A stretch of 20,537 nucleotides of DNA from CAYFVR01 sp046541515 (GTDB taxonomy: Bacteria > Desulfobacterota > Desulfobacteria > Desulfobacterales > Desulfococcaceae): the NCBI GenBank assembly GCA_046541515.1, contig JBKHDD010000082.1, positions 1 through 20,537 on the forward strand. Direction: 5' to 3'. A program made the translations under genes and the position numbers. Below are positions 1-7,219 of this stretch, piece by piece. Position 1 is the first letter of the stretch; each line of letters begins with the position of its first letter. The notes under the pieces were generated by a model. The model saw only the letters and a list, made by a program, of their open reading frames with translations. It was not told where the DNA came from and did not search any database.

Positions 1-60
1 AGCCGGGTTTTCCGATTTCCGGCGACGGATGAATGGAATTGAAACGCGCTTCCTTTGGAT

Positions 61-747
61 TTACGGCAAATCCCACCGCCGCAGCCAGTCCAGCGCCGTC
101 GCCGCAACGCCCCGGTACACCGATTCCTGGTCGGCCGCGGCGGTTTTGGGCAACCCCAGAGAGTGGTCGCCGTCCGGCGCCACTTCAAGGGTCGCCTGGG
201 AAAGCCCTTCCACCGTCCGTTTCATCAGCGCCAATTCCCCGAACGGGTCCCGCGTTCCCGAAAAAAACAGCATCGGAATGCCAATCCGGCCCAAATGTTC
301 ATTTCGAAGCTGGTCGGTTTTTCCGGGCGCGTGAAGCGGGTATCCAAGAAAGATGAGGGCGTCCGCCGGAAGCCTTCCTTCCGCCGCCATCTGAGAAGCA
401 ATTCGCCCGCCCAAGGATTTTCCCACCGCCACCACGCGGCCCGGGCTGAGATCGGACCGTTCCCGCAGAAAACCGATGGCCCGTTCCCAGGCCAGAGACA
501 GCCGCCGTTCCGTGTCCACCGATTTCTTTCCCTGTTCCCGATACAAAAAATTGAAGCGCAAACTCAGGCGGCCGGCATCGGCAAAGGATTCTGCCACCGA
601 AACCAACAGTGGATGGTTCATGTCGTTGGCCGCGCCGTGGGCGAATACGGCCGCGGTTCCCCCGGGTCGCCAATTATTGGGGATGGCCAAGGCGCCGGAA
701 ACGGCGTCTTCCTTTTCAACGGGGATTTGGACCGATTCATTCCTCAT
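61..747 (-). CDS. KANL3/Tex30-type alpha/beta hydrolase, 228 aa
   Basis: Predicted small cytoplasmic alpha/beta hydrolase of the dienelactone-hydrolase-like KANL3/Tex30 group; substrate unknown. The oxyanion segment FAHGAANDMNHP lies at residues 35-46. The nucleophile elbow GKSLGGR puts the catalytic serine at 111. The acid is probably Asp167 in SGTRDPFG, and the histidine is His195 in GDHSLG. The order and spacing are complete, so an active enzyme is likely. The frame stays open upstream to about position 900. I chose the ATG at 747 because GGAGG precedes it at good spacing and the extra 51 residues look like non-coding translation. There is no signal peptide. The gene stands alone, divergent from the rhodanese gene across about 300 bp. 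Family call is fairly sure; biological role is unknown. Confidence 0.85.
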   Translation of the reverse strand: MRNESVQIPVEKEDAVSGALAIPNNWRPGGTAAVFAHGAANDMNHPLLVSVAESFADAGRLSLRFNFLYREQGKKSVDTERRLSLAWERAIGFLRERSDLSPGRVVAVGKSLGGRIASQMAAEGRLPADALIFLGYPLHAPGKTDQLRNEHLGRIGIPMLFFSGTRDPFGELALMKRTVEGLSQATLEVAPDGDHSLGLPKTAAADQESVYRGVAATALDWLRRWDLP

Positions 748-1046
748 GGCGCCTCCTTCTTTTCGGGTTTCCGTGTTTCGTCGGTTCGGCCGTCGCTGGC
801 GGATGGTTTGGCATGGTCGGGAACTCGTCCCTCTCCACCCGCGAAAAATCGGTTTTTCCGGGAACCTTCCAAACCTTATTCCATCCGGTTTGAAAATCAA
901 CCGTGCCCGGCATTTCTTGACTTTTCTCTCCTGGTTCTTACCAATAACCCAACATTTTCGCAGAACCGGTGCTTCTCTCCCATGGTTGATTCGAAGAGAT
1001 GGGCGCCTTTATTTGTACCCGCCAATCGCATTCGGAAAAGGAGCCG
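748..1046. other. Divergent intergenic region between hydrolase and rhodanese genes
   Basis: This 299-bp spacer separates two divergent genes and must hold both promoters. On the plus strand TTGACT at 917-922 is followed after 16 bases by TACCAA at 939-944, a weak sigma-70-like candidate for the rhodanese gene. I see no convincing promoter for the hydrolase, no RNA gene and no repeat. Confidence 0.4.
917..945 (+). promoter_or_regulatory. Weak sigma-70-like promoter candidate for the rhodanese gene
   Basis: TTGACT (917-922) matches five of six -35 consensus bases. The best -10 candidate, TACCAA (939-944, 16-base spacer) or ACCAAT (940-945, 17-base spacer), is poor. A start here would give a leader of about 95 nt before the ATG at 1047. 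Support is limited to the -35 match. Confidence 0.25.
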
Positions 1047-1628
1047 ATGATGAAAAAATGGATTTCGATTGCGCTGCTGCTGGCCTTTATGGCCGTTCCC
1101 GCCGTCGCCGATGAGATGGGATTGACGCCCCGACAAACCTACGATCGCGTCCAGGAAAAGGGCGATGAAATCCTGTTTCTGGACGTGCGGGACCCGGTGG
1201 AGATCATGTTCGTCGGGTTCACCGACGAAGTGGACGCCAATATTCCGTTTCTGATCGTTGATCGAACCCGATGGGATGACGAGAATAATCGGTATGTTCC
1301 CTATCAGAATCCCGATTTCGCCGTGGAAGTGGAAGCGGCTTTGGCGGCCCGGGGGCTGGGCAAGGACGCGGAAGTCATCACCATGTGCCGCTCCGGCAGC
1401 GAGCGGGGGGAGCCCAGCGCCCGGTTTCTTCGGGAAAATGGATTCCCCAACGCCAAGTACGTCATCAACGGTTTCCAGGGTGGTCGAATCAAGGAGGGCC
1501 ATCGCGCCGGATTTCGCCTGAAAAACGGCTGGCAGAACAGCGGCCTGCCCTGGGGCCCCAAAATGAATCCGGATAAAATGTACAGAACGGATCGGTCGCC
1601 GTCGGCCGAAGAAGCCGGCGGCGATTGA
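1047..1628 (+). CDS. Secreted rhodanese-like protein, 193 aa
   Basis: Predicted periplasmic single-domain rhodanese. Residues 1-22 form a signal peptide: Lys3-Lys4, a hydrophobic core ISIALLLAFMAVP, and an AVA-DE cleavage site. The rhodanese domain covers about residues 27-150. It has LFLDVRDP (44-50) as the usual CH2A-like strand and the active-site loop MCRSGSERG with the persulfide-forming cysteine at 114. About 35 residues follow the FQGG motif (143-146) at the C terminus. The start is chosen from AAAAGGAG at 1036-1043, just ahead of two adjacent ATGs (1047 and 1050). Either ATG leaves the signal peptide intact. The gene is isolated, so its sulfur donor and acceptor cannot be read from context. 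Confidence 0.9.
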   Translation: MMKKWISIALLLAFMAVPAVADEMGLTPRQTYDRVQEKGDEILFLDVRDPVEIMFVGFTDEVDANIPFLIVDRTRWDDENNRYVPYQNPDFAVEVEAALAARGLGKDAEVITMCRSGSERGEPSARFLRENGFPNAKYVINGFQGGRIKEGHRAGFRLKNGWQNSGLPWGPKMNPDKMYRTDRSPSAEEAGGD

Positions 1629-1708
1629 TTTTATCGTGGCGTCGTTAATTGTCCAATGAAGAATGGGGGCGTGTCGCCTGCGCCCCTGGTCCGTCCGGCG
1701 CGGCCCTC

Positions 1709-1737
1709 CATTGGAAATCCCAAAGTGAATGGCATTG
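1709..1737. repeat. Dispersed 29-bp repeat, copy 1
   Basis: The 29 bases from 1709 match those at 4817-4845 with one mismatch, T against C. The core reads ATTGGAAATCCCAAAGTGA and is followed by AYGGCATTG. Here it sits inside a larger inverted repeat, CCATTGG (1708-1714) against CCAATGG (1741-1747). Both copies are intergenic, which suggests a remnant of a non-coding repeat family. Confidence 0.75.
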
Positions 1738-1831
1738 CGGCCAATGGCCCATTCAAGCCTCGGTTGCGCGTGGTCGGAAGCGCGTTGGAAGTTGGAAACA
1801 GTGAATTATCGGGAATGATTGCGAAAACCTC

Positions 1832-2089
1832 ATGGATGAATGGACGAGAGAATTGCCCCCGCCCATCCCGATTTCGGTGAGCTGTTACGCCGGATACCGG
1901 GGAGAGGAGACGCCCCGCCGGTTCGCTCTTGGAGAGAATCGGGTGGAGGTCCAAGAGGTGATGGACCGATGGCTTGCGCCGGACCACCGGTATTTCAAAC
2001 TTCGGAGCGACGACGGCGCGGTCTACATTTTGCGCCATGATTCTGTGGCGGATCGGTGGGAGTTGGTTTTGCATCGAAAGAGTGGATAA
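1832..2089 (+). CDS. Conserved hypothetical protein, 85 aa
   Basis: Small soluble protein with no signal peptide or membrane segment. Residues from about 14 on look like a compact domain: SCYAGYRGEE, then RVEVQEVMDRWLAPDHRYFK and the closing segment VYILRHDSVADRWELVLH. The alternating hydrophobic and charged strands suggest a small beta-rich fold. I recall similar CYxGY...RWLAPDHRYFK...YILRHD proteins as hypothetical genes in deltaproteobacteria, but I cannot name a function. The first 12 residues look less conserved, so the true start could lie slightly later. The stop overlaps the first copy of a short AT-rich direct repeat. The gene is convergent with the downstream Uma2-type gene. Confidence 0.7.
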   Translation: MDEWTRELPPPIPISVSCYAGYRGEETPRRFALGENRVEVQEVMDRWLAPDHRYFKLRSDDGAVYILRHDSVADRWELVLHRKSG

Positions 2090-2113
2090 TTGAAAATGGA
2101 CAATGGATAATTG
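2083..2113. repeat. Short AT-rich direct repeat (TGGATAATTG x2)
   Basis: TGGATAATTG occurs at 2083-2092 and again at 2104-2113, separated by 11 bases. The first copy includes the stop codon of the 85-residue gene. The patch is clearly AT-rich against its GC-rich surroundings. It lies in the 103-bp gap between two convergent genes, so it may be a degenerate spacer repeat. Confidence 0.55.
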
Positions 2114-2192
2114 GGGGGCGTTTCGATCCGTTTCCCAGCGCGAAAAAAGGCTTGCGGAGGTTGGGGCACGGGTGTCTTTGGCCGCAGTTTCT

Positions 2193-2774
2193 TCAATCGG
2201 GGAAATGGATTCTTCGATAGATGGCGCGTAGCGGAAGGTCGCAATTCAGATCGGGAAAATGGAGGACGTCGCCGAGCTGGTCCTTCTCCTCCAGTTCCCA
2301 ATGGCTCCGGTCGTTTTTGAAAAAATGCTCCACCTGCACCTGGAACTGGCTGACCAAAAGGTAATGGCTCAGCGTCGGGATTTTTCGATAGCCGGCGAAT
2401 TTGTCTCCCCGGTCGAAGCTTTGGGTGGAGGGCGATAGCACCTCGGCGATGAGGATGGGATTTCGGAGGGTGTCCCGCTTCGACGGGTCCAAAAATTCCG
2501 CCTCCCCGCAAACCAAGGCCACATCCGGATAAGTGTACCGCTTTCCCGGTTCCACCTGAACCCGCATGGTCGCGCCGACCACGAAGCAGGAATCCGGCAA
2601 TTGGGCGTTGAAATGGCCGCCGATGTTCATGCAAATCTGGTTGTGTTCCAGTCGCGCCCCGACCATGGCGAACACTTCGCCGTCGTAAAACGTAAGCGGC
2701 TCCTCCGAAGCCTCGTCCATTTCGAAGTATTCCGCCTCGGTGATTCCTTTTCCGGTGATCAGCGGGTCGGCCAT
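2193..2774 (-). CDS. Uma2-family PD-(D/E)XK nuclease-fold protein, 193 aa
   Basis: Member of the Uma2 (DUF820) family, restriction-endonuclease-like proteins of unknown function that are most abundant in cyanobacteria. Family marks are FYDGEVFAMVGARLEHN (29-45), YPDVALVC (82-89), and PILIAEVLSPST (106-117) followed by FDRGDKFAGYR. Likely metal and catalytic residues are Asp84 and Glu111, with Asp121 and Lys125 in the usual downstream positions. The length is normal. I start at the ATG at 2774, after GGGAG eight bases away. A further ATG 15 codons upstream adds MFFAAHFF, which looks non-coding. The gene stands alone without an obvious partner and is probably an accessory gene. The nuclease fold is well supported; enzymatic activity is not. 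Confidence 0.88.
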   Translation of the reverse strand: MADPLITGKGITEAEYFEMDEASEEPLTFYDGEVFAMVGARLEHNQICMNIGGHFNAQLPDSCFVVGATMRVQVEPGKRYTYPDVALVCGEAEFLDPSKRDTLRNPILIAEVLSPSTQSFDRGDKFAGYRKIPTLSHYLLVSQFQVQVEHFFKNDRSHWELEEKDQLGDVLHFPDLNCDLPLRAIYRRIHFPD

Positions 2775-2913
2775 GGTGGATTCTCCCGTTTTGGAGAAAA
2801 AATGTGCGGCGAAAAACATGATCCATCGGCTTCGGGGCCATGCGGAATGAAAGCGGTTATTTCCTCGGAAAGAGTTTCAATGCCCGAACATGGTGTTCCA
2901 GAGCGTCCCGACA

Positions 2914-4026
2914 TCAGCCCCTCCCCCGCAAATCCGCGAACGGCAGCGCTTTTCGTTCCGCGTGCTTTTCGAACAGCTCCCGGCAGACGCCGCACTTGGC
3001 GCAATCCTTGTCGCAGCGGGAAACTCGTTCCAGGAAATCCTCGGGCAGCCGATGGTTGGCGATGTGGTATTCTCGGCCCATCCATTCGGCGGCGTCCAGC
3101 AGATCCAGCAGATTGCCCGCCCACCGCTTGTCCAGATAGGCGCGGATGGTGTTCTGGAGGAATTCCGGCCCCAGGGTTCGACCGCAGATTTTCAGGATGT
3201 CGATAACCGGCGCGTATGCCGAAACGTCTTCCGGCCGGATGAACGGGGAGCCGAAAATGGCGTGGGGCCGCTCTCGCAGAAACCGCATGCAGCCGAAGTC
3301 GCGGTTCAGGCCGTGGGTGTCCGCCGGAACTTCCAAATGGGTGAGAGCGATGTGGGCGTCGTGGGCCGGCTTGAAGGGGCATTGATTCAGGCAGCCTTCG
3401 TTGGCCAGCAGGCCGATTCGGACCTCCGGCCATCGCCTCCGGAGACGAGAGACGGTTTCCGCGAGCGCTTTCGGGTTTCGGTTCAGCGAGCGGTCCAGAA
3501 TCCATCGCGACGGCGGCTGGAATTCCGTGGTCGAAATCAGGTCCATCAAGGCCGCCACCCGGTCGAAACGGTCCGGAATCAGGTTGACGCTGGGCACCGC
3601 CTCCAGGCGGCGGGCCACTTCCGGCGCGGCGTCCGAGACGGCCCGGAGCAGGTAGGCGTCGGCGAAAACGATCCCGTGGATCAGCCGGTCGTCCGTCAAC
3701 CGTTTCAGGGCTTCGGGCAACCGGGCCGGCGCGGCCGGGTCGGGATACCCCGACGGGTCGTGAAACCGGGCGTTGAGCAGGGCGTATCGCGGAACCGCCG
3801 CAAGCTCCGTCAATCCCGCCGCGATTTGGTCGAGGGATTCCCGGCGGAGCGGATGGCGGGCGTCCGCCACGGGGAGGCCGACGTGGACCGATTCCAAATG
3901 GTCTGCATGGCGGTTCAGAAAGCGGATGTACGACGGCTCGGGCAGGAAGGGGACGTCCAATCGAACCCCGTTTCCGCCGTCATTACCCGCTTTTGCCGCC
4001 TTCACTCCCGATTGCCCGCGCCACAT
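2914..4026 (-). CDS. U32-peptidase-like Fe-S protein with two cysteine clusters, 370 aa
   Basis: Resembles the U32 family as represented by the Fe-S proteins UbiU/UbiV and TrhP, many of which act in oxygen-independent hydroxylation rather than proteolysis. The N-terminal domain opens with LDVPFLP (23-29). The central signature LLANEGCLNQCPFKPAHD (206-223) carries Cys212 and Cys216, joined by Cys246 (FGCMRFL) and Cys281 (KICGRTL), a plausible 4Fe-4S set. The region FIRPEDVSAY (262-271) is also U32-like. A second cluster, CDKDCAKCGVC (338-348), lies at the extreme C terminus. The first 20 residues are low in conserved character, and the Shine-Dalgarno (GGGGG, nine bases ahead) is only fair, so the start may be later. 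Family assignment is from motifs only; the substrate is unknown. Confidence 0.7.
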   Translation of the reverse strand: MWRGQSGVKAAKAGNDGGNGVRLDVPFLPEPSYIRFLNRHADHLESVHVGLPVADARHPLRRESLDQIAAGLTELAAVPRYALLNARFHDPSGYPDPAAPARLPEALKRLTDDRLIHGIVFADAYLLRAVSDAAPEVARRLEAVPSVNLIPDRFDRVAALMDLISTTEFQPPSRWILDRSLNRNPKALAETVSRLRRRWPEVRIGLLANEGCLNQCPFKPAHDAHIALTHLEVPADTHGLNRDFGCMRFLRERPHAIFGSPFIRPEDVSAYAPVIDILKICGRTLGPEFLQNTIRAYLDKRWAGNLLDLLDAAEWMGREYHIANHRLPEDFLERVSRCDKDCAKCGVCRELFEKHAERKALPFADLRGRG

Positions 4027-4244
4027 TGAGATTGACCCCCGTCGTGCATTTTGTTAATGCCATCCGAAGTTTTTTTTCGTTTCTCCGCCCGGCGCGCAAA
4101 AAAAGAAACCAAACCCGAACCGGTCCAACGCCCGTTCTCCGAAAGCCTCGGGCCGAATCCGTCGGAAATCCCGAAATTCGACCGGCCCCCGCTCGGATTC
4201 CACCTGGAATCCCAACGTTTCCGCCAACCAAAAGGAGATGAAAC
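4027..4244. other. Divergent intergenic region ahead of the DUF4389 gene
   Basis: The 218-bp spacer holds a small hairpin, GCATT-TTGTT-AATGC, and T7 (within 4070-4077) and A7 (around 4100) runs that could pair. It ends with the palindrome at 4195-4212. A weak plus-strand promoter is possible: TTGACC at 4032-4037, then TAATGC after 17 bases. No gene is visible on either strand. Confidence 0.4.
4195..4212. promoter_or_regulatory. 18-bp perfect palindrome, possible operator
   Basis: GGATTCCA at 4195-4202 is the exact reverse complement of TGGAATCC at 4205-4212, with a two-base centre. It lies 32 bases upstream of the ATG of the DUF4389 gene. The size and symmetry suit a dimeric repressor or activator site. 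A leader hairpin is unlikely because the loop would be only two bases. Confidence 0.45.
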
Positions 4245-4739
4245 ATGAAGCAAATCGTGGAAATACTTAAATCGATTCTCGGCGTGATCCTGCGTTTCCT
4301 CATGGCGCGGCGGACCATCGCGATCCGGGCGGCGTTCAGCGTGGCCTACGGCGTCGTGGGCGGTCTTCTGGCCTTCGCGCTGCTGATCCTTGGCGGCTTG
4401 CAGGTGGTGGCCGCGTTGATCCTGCTGAAGCCGCTGGGCGCCATCACCAGCCTGTCCCATGTGCTCACCGTCTATCTGTACAAAATTTTCCGGTATCTTA
4501 CCATGAACGAAGCCGCGCGGCCCTGGCCCCTGGGCGCGTTTCCCGCCGAGCTGGAGCCTTCGGAGCGGGTGGACGTGACCAATCCGGGCGCGGGAAAACC
4601 CCAAGAAACGGAAGCCGCCGAAACCCCCTCGGATTCCGACCATATCCCCGAACCGGCGGAGGCCACCCCGGCCGGGGAGGCGGAAGCGGGAGAAGAGGAC
4701 ACCCAGGAAGCCATCATCCTGGATCACAAGCAGTCCTAA
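4245..4739 (+). CDS. DUF4389-family membrane protein, 164 aa
   Basis: Predicted inner-membrane protein of unknown function. The N-terminal half is hydrophobic. One or two membrane passes lie at residues 30-66 (core VVGGLLAFALLILGG and VVAALILLKPLG). Next comes the family signature YLYKIFRYLTMNEAARPWPL (78-97), the most recognisable DUF4389 motif. The C-terminal 65 residues are rich in Glu, Pro and Ala, have no clear fold, and are probably a disordered cytoplasmic tail. AAAAGGAG precedes the ATG with good spacing. A perfect 18-bp palindrome lies just upstream and may control it. The gene converges on mtaB. Confidence 0.8.
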   Translation: MKQIVEILKSILGVILRFLMARRTIAIRAAFSVAYGVVGGLLAFALLILGGLQVVAALILLKPLGAITSLSHVLTVYLYKIFRYLTMNEAARPWPLGAFPAELEPSERVDVTNPGAGKPQETEAAETPSDSDHIPEPAEATPAGEAEAGEEDTQEAIILDHKQS

Positions 4740-4773
4740 TCGCAATGCCGTTTGCGTTGGCGAGGATTTGTAG

Positions 4774-4792
4774 GGGCGAACGGCATTCGCCC
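4774..4792. repeat. REP-like hairpin
   Basis: GGGCGAA (4774-4780) and TTCGCCC (4786-4792) form a perfect 7-bp stem with a five-base loop, CGGCA. The preceding TGTAGG plus this stem resembles short GTAGGGGCG-type intergenic palindromes seen in many genomes. It lies between convergent genes, so it may also limit read-through, although no U-run follows. Confidence 0.6.
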
Positions 4793-4816
4793 TTTGGCAA
4801 TCTGGCGCGGATTGTT

Positions 4817-4845
4817 CATTGGAAATCCCAAAGTGAACGGCATTG
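4817..4845. repeat. Dispersed 29-bp repeat, copy 2
   Basis: Matches positions 1709-1737 with one mismatch. It sits 12 bp from the stop of mtaB and 25 bp after the REP-like hairpin, in the 117-bp convergent gap. Confidence 0.75.
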
Positions 4846-4856
4846 GACCGAATCGC

Positions 4857-6197
4857 CTACATCGCGGTCCCCCACGCCCGGGGGACCGCTTCTTCAACCC
4901 GGTCAATCCGGGCCTTCACCAGTTGATTTTCCCGCCCTTCGGTTTCCTCCAGCAACACCGTCAAGTAATTCCCGCTGACCCCTTTGAGATTGCCGGTTTC
5001 CCGGTCCGGCCGATCTTCCACCAGCACCGACACCGTTCTTCCCGCGAAGCGTCGATAAAACGCCGCCCGTTTGGCCGCGCCCAGCTCCCGAAGGACCCGA
5101 CAGCGTTCCTTGATGACGTCCGAGGGTACCGGATCGGGAAACCCGGCCGCCTGCGTGCCTTGCCGAGGCGAAAAGGGAAAGACGTGCAGATAGGTCGCCG
5201 GCAGGGATTCGACGAGATCGCAGGTGTTTCGGAACGCCGATTCTTCCTCGCCGGGGAACCCCACCAACACGTCCGCTCCGAAGGCGGCGTCGGGCAGGAC
5301 TTTCGCCGCCCGCCTCACCCGTTCCGCATATTCGGCGGCGGTGTAGGGGCGGCCCATGCGCCGGAGCACGTCGTCGTCTCCGCTCTGAAGGGGAATGTGG
5401 AGGTGATCGCAGAAGCGGTCCGATCCGGCCACCACCTCCAGCAATTCGTCGGTCAGTTCATGGGATTCGATGGAGCTGAGGCGCACTCGGTCCATCCGGC
5501 CTTGCGCTTCGATCTTCCGAAGCAGGTCGGCAAGGGAAATCGGCGGGTCCAAATCGCGACCCCATCGGCCCAGGTGAATGCCGGTGAGCACGGTTTCCCG
5601 AACGTTGGCGTCGGCCAGGGCCGCGATCCGCTCCAGCACGGAGCCTAGCCGCATGCTTCGGCTTCGGCCCCGGGCATAGGGGACGATGCAGTAGGTGCAG
5701 AAGGCGTCGCAGCCGTCCTGAATTTTTAGAAAGGGACGGGTCCGTTCCCCCGCGGCCAGGGCCGGGGCGGGAAAGAATTCCCGGTAATCGGTCAGGTCCC
5801 GCCGGAGGACCCGGGGCCCTGGAGATTCCCCCTCGGGCCCAGGGGTGAAATCGGAGAGAAATCCGTCGGCCAGCTCGGGGATTCGGTGTTTGTCCGCATG
5901 GCCCACCACGGCGGCGACGCCCGGAATGGTCGAGAGCAGCTCGGCTTCCGTCTGGGCGTGGCAGCCGGTGACCACGATCCGGGCCTCCGGATGTTTCCGA
6001 ACCGCCTGGCGAATGGCGCCCCGGGACTGCATGGCGGCCCGGCCCGTGACGGTGCAGGTGTTCACCACCACCAGATCGGCCGGCGCGCCGGATTTCGCGG
6101 CGGCCCAGCCGGCGTCGGACAGGGCCTGGGCGATGCCCTCGGATTCGCACTGATTGACCTTGCAGCCCAGGGTGGCGAGAACGAAGCGTTTCACCAT
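4857..6197 (-). CDS. mtaB: tRNA t6A37 methylthiotransferase MtaB, 446 aa
   Basis: Radical-SAM methylthiotransferase that converts t6A37 to ms2t6A37 in ANN-decoding tRNAs. The N-terminal UPF0004 domain starts with RFVLATLGCKVNQCESEG. Its cluster cysteines are probably Cys12, Cys48 (VVNTCTVTGRA) and Cys79 (VVTGCHAQ). The radical-SAM motif DGCDAFCTYCIVPYARG gives Cys163, Cys167 and Cys170. A TRAM-like RNA-binding region follows at about 375-440 (VSVLVEDRP...GNYLTVLL). The GCKVNQ opening points to the MtaB subgroup rather than MiaB or RimO. The ATG overlaps the mnmA stop by seven bases (ATGGTGA) with GAGGAGG upstream, so the two are translationally coupled. All clusters are intact. Confidence 0.95.
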   Translation of the reverse strand: MVKRFVLATLGCKVNQCESEGIAQALSDAGWAAAKSGAPADLVVVNTCTVTGRAAMQSRGAIRQAVRKHPEARIVVTGCHAQTEAELLSTIPGVAAVVGHADKHRIPELADGFLSDFTPGPEGESPGPRVLRRDLTDYREFFPAPALAAGERTRPFLKIQDGCDAFCTYCIVPYARGRSRSMRLGSVLERIAALADANVRETVLTGIHLGRWGRDLDPPISLADLLRKIEAQGRMDRVRLSSIESHELTDELLEVVAGSDRFCDHLHIPLQSGDDDVLRRMGRPYTAAEYAERVRRAAKVLPDAAFGADVLVGFPGEEESAFRNTCDLVESLPATYLHVFPFSPRQGTQAAGFPDPVPSDVIKERCRVLRELGAAKRAAFYRRFAGRTVSVLVEDRPDRETGNLKGVSGNYLTVLLEETEGRENQLVKARIDRVEEAVPRAWGTAM

Positions 6198-7219
6198 GCC
6201 TCCTCGACGACCCCGCCGCCCAGCACTTCCTCGTCGCGGTAAAACACCGCGCCCTGGCCGGGGGTGACGGCGGATTGGGGCGTTTCAAATTGGACCTCCG
6301 CCCGGTTTCCCGGCAGCGGGGTCACCCGGGCGGGCGCGGCCTGGTGGCGGTGGCGGACCCGCACGCGGGTTTCCAGCCGGTTCTCCGGCGGGTCTATGAT
6401 CCAGTTGACCGAGGCCACGCGGCAGCCGAAGTTCCTCAGAGCCGCTTTTCCCCCGACCACCAGCCGGTTTCCTTCCCGGTCCAGCCGGGCCACGTAGTAG
6501 GGTTGCGGTCCCGGAACGCCGATGCCTTTCCGCTGGCCGACCGTGTAACGATGCAACCCCTCGTGACGACCAATCACCGTGCCGTCCAGGGCGACGATTT
6601 CCCCGGGGCGGGACGGCGCCCCGGCCGCGGCCAGAAAGTCGGCGTAATTGTCCCGAACGAAACAGATGTCTTGGCTTTCGGACCGTATCGATTCGGAAAA
6701 TCCGGCTTCGGCCGCCATTTCCCGCACCCGGTCCTTCGTCAGGTCTCCCAGAGGAAAGACCGCCGCCGCCAGCCGGTTCCCGGGCACCCGGGCCAGGAAA
6801 TAGCTCTGGTCCTTTTTGCGATCCGCGCCCCGAAGCAGGTGGACCCGACCTTCCTCGTCCCGGACGATCCGAGCGTAATGGCCGGTGGCCAGCAAATCGG
6901 CCCCCCGTTTCCGCGCCTCTTCCAGCAAACGGCCGAACTTGATCCGTGGATTGCAGACCATGCAGGGATTGGGCGTCCGTCCCCGGCGATAGGTCTCCAC
7001 GAAATCGTCCACCACCGACCGTCGAAAATCGTCGGTCAGGTCGATTTCGTGAAAGGGAATTTCCAGCCGATCGGCCAGGCCTCGGACCGAATCGGGCGGG
7101 GCGGTTTCAAAGCCGGTGATGAAATGGATGCCGAGGAGCGAATGGCCGGCCGCCCGAAGGCGAAGAGCGGCGACCAGGGAGTCGACGCCGCCGCTCAGGG
7201 CGACCGCGGCGACGGGCAT
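6191..7219 (-). CDS. mnmA: tRNA-specific 2-thiouridylase MnmA, 342 aa
   Basis: ATP-dependent enzyme that thiolates U34 of tRNA-Lys, -Glu and -Gln. The PP-loop SGGVDS is at residues 9-14. The cysteines are Cys86 and Cys89 in NPCMVCNPRIKFG and Cys186 in ESQDICFV. The family signatures ATGHYAR (111-117) and VGQRKGIGVPG (227-237) are present. The extra Cys89 makes a CxxC, seen in MnmA-like proteins that may use an Fe-S cluster or a disulfide. At 342 residues it is slightly shorter than the roughly 370-residue E. coli enzyme. The ATG at 7219 shares its A with the TGA of the upstream ferredoxin gene (TGATG), which fixes the start. It is the middle gene of a three-gene operon. Confidence 0.95.
   Translation of the reverse strand: MPVAAVALSGGVDSLVAALRLRAAGHSLLGIHFITGFETAPPDSVRGLADRLEIPFHEIDLTDDFRRSVVDDFVETYRRGRTPNPCMVCNPRIKFGRLLEEARKRGADLLATGHYARIVRDEEGRVHLLRGADRKKDQSYFLARVPGNRLAAAVFPLGDLTKDRVREMAAEAGFSESIRSESQDICFVRDNYADFLAAAGAPSRPGEIVALDGTVIGRHEGLHRYTVGQRKGIGVPGPQPYYVARLDREGNRLVVGGKAALRNFGCRVASVNWIIDPPENRLETRVRVRHRHQAAPARVTPLPGNRAEVQFETPQSAVTPGQGAVFYRDEEVLGGGVVEEAW

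Noticed and set aside
2..23. GCCGG/CCGGC hairpin as terminator of the first hydrolase
   Set aside because: The stem is only 5 bp with a 12-base loop and has no following U-run, so it is too weak to call.
748..900. 51-residue N-terminal extension of the first hydrolase
   Set aside because: Arg/Pro-rich sequence with no fold. A clear GGAGG site precedes the later ATG.
1656..1880. 74-codon plus-strand frame in the spacer before the 85-residue gene
   Set aside because: Its only notable stretch, IGNPKVNGI, is the translation of the 29-bp repeat, which also appears in an unrelated frame at the second copy. It overlaps the better gene at 1832.
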